A stretch of DNA of 10,923 nucleotides from a candidate division SR1 bacterium (GTDB taxonomy: Bacteria; Patescibacteriota; Gracilibacteria; Absconditabacterales; Absconditicoccaceae): positions 1 to 10,923 of the forward strand of contig SKIU01000099.1 of the NCBI GenBank assembly GCA_007116275.1, given 5' to 3'. The position numbers and the translations under genes were made by a program. Position 1 is the stretch's first letter. Each line of letters opens with the position of its first letter. Below the pieces are notes generated by a model, which saw only the letters and a list, made by a program, of their open reading frames with translations, ran no database searches and had not been told where the DNA came from. Below, piece after piece: positions 8,849-10,923 of the stretch.

Positions 8849-8872
8849 AATCGTATCTTTTATTATATGTGC
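8836..8872. repeat. inverted repeat spanning the -10 box and transcription start
   Basis: GCACATATATAATAA (8836-8850) faces TTATTATATGTGC (8860-8872); the arms pair over 13 bp apart from an extra TA in the left arm, with a 9-bp gap. It covers the -10 element and probable start site of the promoter at 8820-8848, and its right arm ends 7 bp before the ATG. It could be an operator. As RNA only the right arm and part of the gap would be transcribed, so a transcript hairpin is less likely. Confidence 0.5.
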
Positions 8873-8879
8873 ACACACT

Positions 8880-10739
8880 ATGAGATCGCTCAAACAACAA
8901 GCAAAGTATTTTATCATATGACTCCTAGCTATAGTCTGAGTCGGTAATGGACTAGCCCAAGTTACCATACCCACAGGGCTAACCAACGCAGTCCAGTACA
9001 TCATGCAGACAGTCTGGACTGATGACGGAACTGATAACGGAACAACCAATGTACAGATAGATGATAACAATATCTACATCCGTACAGGTTTTCTTAATAA
9101 TGGGACAGGGTGGAACAATAAAGCCTTGTGAGTTGATAGCTCAGGAAATGTCGTCTATGTAGATGCAAATGGGATCAATACTCCTTTCCTCAACTTATCA
9201 TGAAATTATATCCCCAAGATTAACCAAGCTGGAAATGAATTAGAATTAAGTACAATGTTTCAGTCTACGCTAGGAAACATAGGGATTTGACTAATAAGTC
9301 CTACAAGTAAAGTACATGTACAGTGAGATTTTAGAATAGACACAATATCATGAAGTATAATGCAATATACATATACAGCTTGAGCTGTAGTAGTAGGCGC
9401 AGTAACTCCACCAAATAGCACACAATTATGTGATTGTGATAGTGATCCACTACAGCACGATTGTGCAACACCGTCATTTACAACATCTACACAGCAAGGT
9501 AATGGATGATGATTGTGTGTAGATATCACTTCATCTGGATGATGATCACGAGATTACCAAATATATAACGAAAGTATAGGGAATATAAACCAATGAGCAT
9601 TCTTCGTAACAGGAGATAAAGCAGGTATTATGACACTAAACCCTCTAGCAAACTTACATGTACATGGAAATGCAATCATAACAAATATTACAAACAACCC
9701 ATCTCCACAAGATGTTTTGGTACACAGTACAAGTGGAGAAATACAGAAAGTACCCGTATCATACTTTGCAGGAACACCATCACGATCTTTACAAGGTAAT
9801 GAAGGAACTCAAAGTACAAACTTTATTGGGACTACTGATGCACAATCTCTACGTATGAGAGTTAATAATACACAAATATGACAACTAAGTCCAAATGGGT
9901 CATTAATGCGAGGATTTGGGAATACAATATATGGTAATAGATCGACAATTATTGGCTGAGAAGAAAACTTAATTGATGGCAATTTCTCAAGTATACTTTG
10001 AGGTGAAGAAAACCAAATCACAGGAAGTCACTCTGCCACAATATGATCAAACAACTATGTATCATGAAACAATTCTGTAGCAATGTGACAAAACGCTCTA
10101 GCATCTGGAAATAATAGTTTTGTATGGAACGATTGAATAAATCAAGCCTCTAATTATTTTGATAGAGAGTTTGTAATAGAATCTGATCGTGTAAGGATTT
10201 GACCATCTATAAGTCCAAGTATACCATGATTTGGACGGCAAGATTTCCTACGATTAGTATCTCTATACTACAACTACGACATAAATACATACCTAGGATG
10301 AAGTATATGAACACCAGAAATATATGCATATAGTGGTTATTTTTCTAACTTATACAGCTTCAATTGAAATATATCACCATCAGATGAGAGACTAAAAACA
10401 AATATACAATCAGGAAATCAATGGGCCTCATCATGATTAAGTTTAATAAATAGTTTAAATCCTATAATATTTAATCGAGAGGATAATAGTTATACAAAAA
10501 ACTCGCCACTAAATACAACAGAGACTCATTATGGTTTTATAGCACAACAAGTAGAAACTATAATTCCTGAAATAATATCTGAATTTGATTCTAATATTAT
10601 ATGAGCTGGAGAAGGAGCTCCTAGCAGATTCAAATGAGTAAAAGTTAATGAAATAATTCCAATCCTCGTACAAGCCATCAAAGAACAACAAGTACTCATA
10701 GATGATTTAGAAGCAAGAATTACCGCACTTGAACCATAA
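8880..10739 (+). CDS. secreted fibre-like surface protein with self-cleaving S74 chaperone domain
   Basis: 619 residues, dozens of TGA (Gly), ends in TAA. Residues 1-26 are a signal peptide (basic start, hydrophobic IIGLLAIVGV, cleavage after GLA). Two fibre motifs of the 'GIGTxxPxxKLHVxG' type follow: IGLISPTSKVHVQGD, and GIMTLNPLANLHVHG near 252. Residues 302-311 read xSLQGNEGT followed by NFIGTTD, a motif common in surface fibres. About 345-415 is a run of GG-EN-ISG style repeats resembling the YadA head beta-roll (e.g. SVAMGQNALASGNNSF). The C-terminus is a peptidase S74 intramolecular chaperone: S501-DERL-K506 holds the Ser/Lys dyad, then HYGFIAQQVE, PEIISE and a terminal coiled coil (AIKEQQVLIDDLEARI). 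By family knowledge it trimerises the fibre and cuts itself off before Ser501, releasing 119 residues. CGA/CGG codons at residues 224, 302, 344, 453, 458 and 533 are probably Trp. First gene of an operon with 10764. Confidence 0.85.
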
Positions 10740-10763
10740 AATATTTAACTACCAACAAACACT

Positions 10764-10923
10764 ATGCGAAAATACATCTATAGTATCATTATAGTAAGCA
10801 CACTGATACCCATCAGCTCGTTTTCGCAATCACTCAACTTTGATGATAATCTATTCTTTGGAAGTAATTATGATATGCAATTTACCTACAACAATATCTA
10901 TTTCCAATACGGTGGAAATGCAC
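10764..10923 (+). CDS. exported protein, 5' part only
   Basis: 53 codons are visible before the window ends. The start has a signal-peptide pattern: a Lys at residue 3, hydrophobic YIYSIIIVSTLIPI, and a likely cleavage after SFS before Gln22. The mature start is Asn/Asp/Phe/Tyr-rich (FDDNLFFGSNYDMQFTYNN), which suits a beta-rich exported protein, but the family cannot be told. Codon 2 is CGA, so the protein begins Met-Trp-Lys if CGA is Trp. It lies 24 bp after the fibre gene on the same strand with no terminator between, so the two are likely cotranscribed. The ATG is preceded by ACACT, as at 8880, and there is no Shine-Dalgarno motif. Confidence 0.7.
   Translation, partial: MRKYIYSIIIVSTLIPISSFSQSLNFDDNLFFGSNYDMQFTYNNIYFQYGGNA

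Noticed and set aside
9260..9529. 89-residue minus-strand frame
   Set aside because: Antisense to the fibre gene, with no matching motifs; TGA as sense on the plus strand explains the region.
9880..10740. prophage tail gene
   Set aside because: The S74 domain suggested a phage tail fibre, but there is a signal peptide, no other phage gene, and an exported protein follows in the same operon.

Overview
The window comes from a bacterium with an altered genetic code, most likely a member of the Absconditabacteria/Gracilibacteria part of the Patescibacteria (CPR). TGA is a sense codon for glycine in every gene here. It falls on conserved glycines of EF-G, for example in the GGVIP, AGYP and GQE motifs. 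CGA appears to encode tryptophan: it sits on the Trp position of a PKD domain, of an S74 chaperone domain and of a W-S-L-x-G-N surface motif. TGA=Gly with CGA/CGG=Trp is the code described for Absconditabacterales (NCBI table 37). Read with the standard code the window looks like a string of fragments. Read with this code it resolves into six complete genes and two cut by the window edges, with little non-coding DNA. The DNA is AT-rich, and none of the seven starts visible with upstream sequence has a Shine-Dalgarno motif.

Layout. (1) 1-527, minus: a UPF0489/peptide-arginase-like protein, cut at its 3' end, carrying a GC-rich palindromic element inserted in frame. (2) 666-2768, minus: fusA, elongation factor G, followed by an intrinsic terminator. 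(3) 2943-5342, plus: a 799-residue divergent RelA/SpoT-type synthetase protein, transcribed divergently from fusA from a good promoter. (4) 5395-5685, minus: gatC, convergent with the synthetase. (5) 5783-6253, plus: a 156-residue possible membrane protein in which 9 of 13 glycines are TGA. (6) 6258-8654, minus: a 798-residue protein with three membrane helices and a large extracellular PKD-domain region. (7) 8880-10739, plus: a secreted 619-residue fibre-like protein with YadA-like head repeats and a C-terminal self-cleaving S74 chaperone domain. (8) 10764 to the edge, plus: the start of another exported protein, probably cotranscribed with (7).

The left half holds translation and stress functions (EF-G, GatC, an alarmone-synthetase-like protein). 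The right half is a cell-surface locus: the PKD membrane protein and the fibre operon diverge from a 225-bp control region with promoters on both strands, one overlapped by an inverted repeat. Known relatives are epibionts or predators that attach to other bacteria, so a role in host attachment is a reasonable inference, but the sequence does not show it. No tRNA, rRNA, CRISPR array, transposase or prophage was seen.
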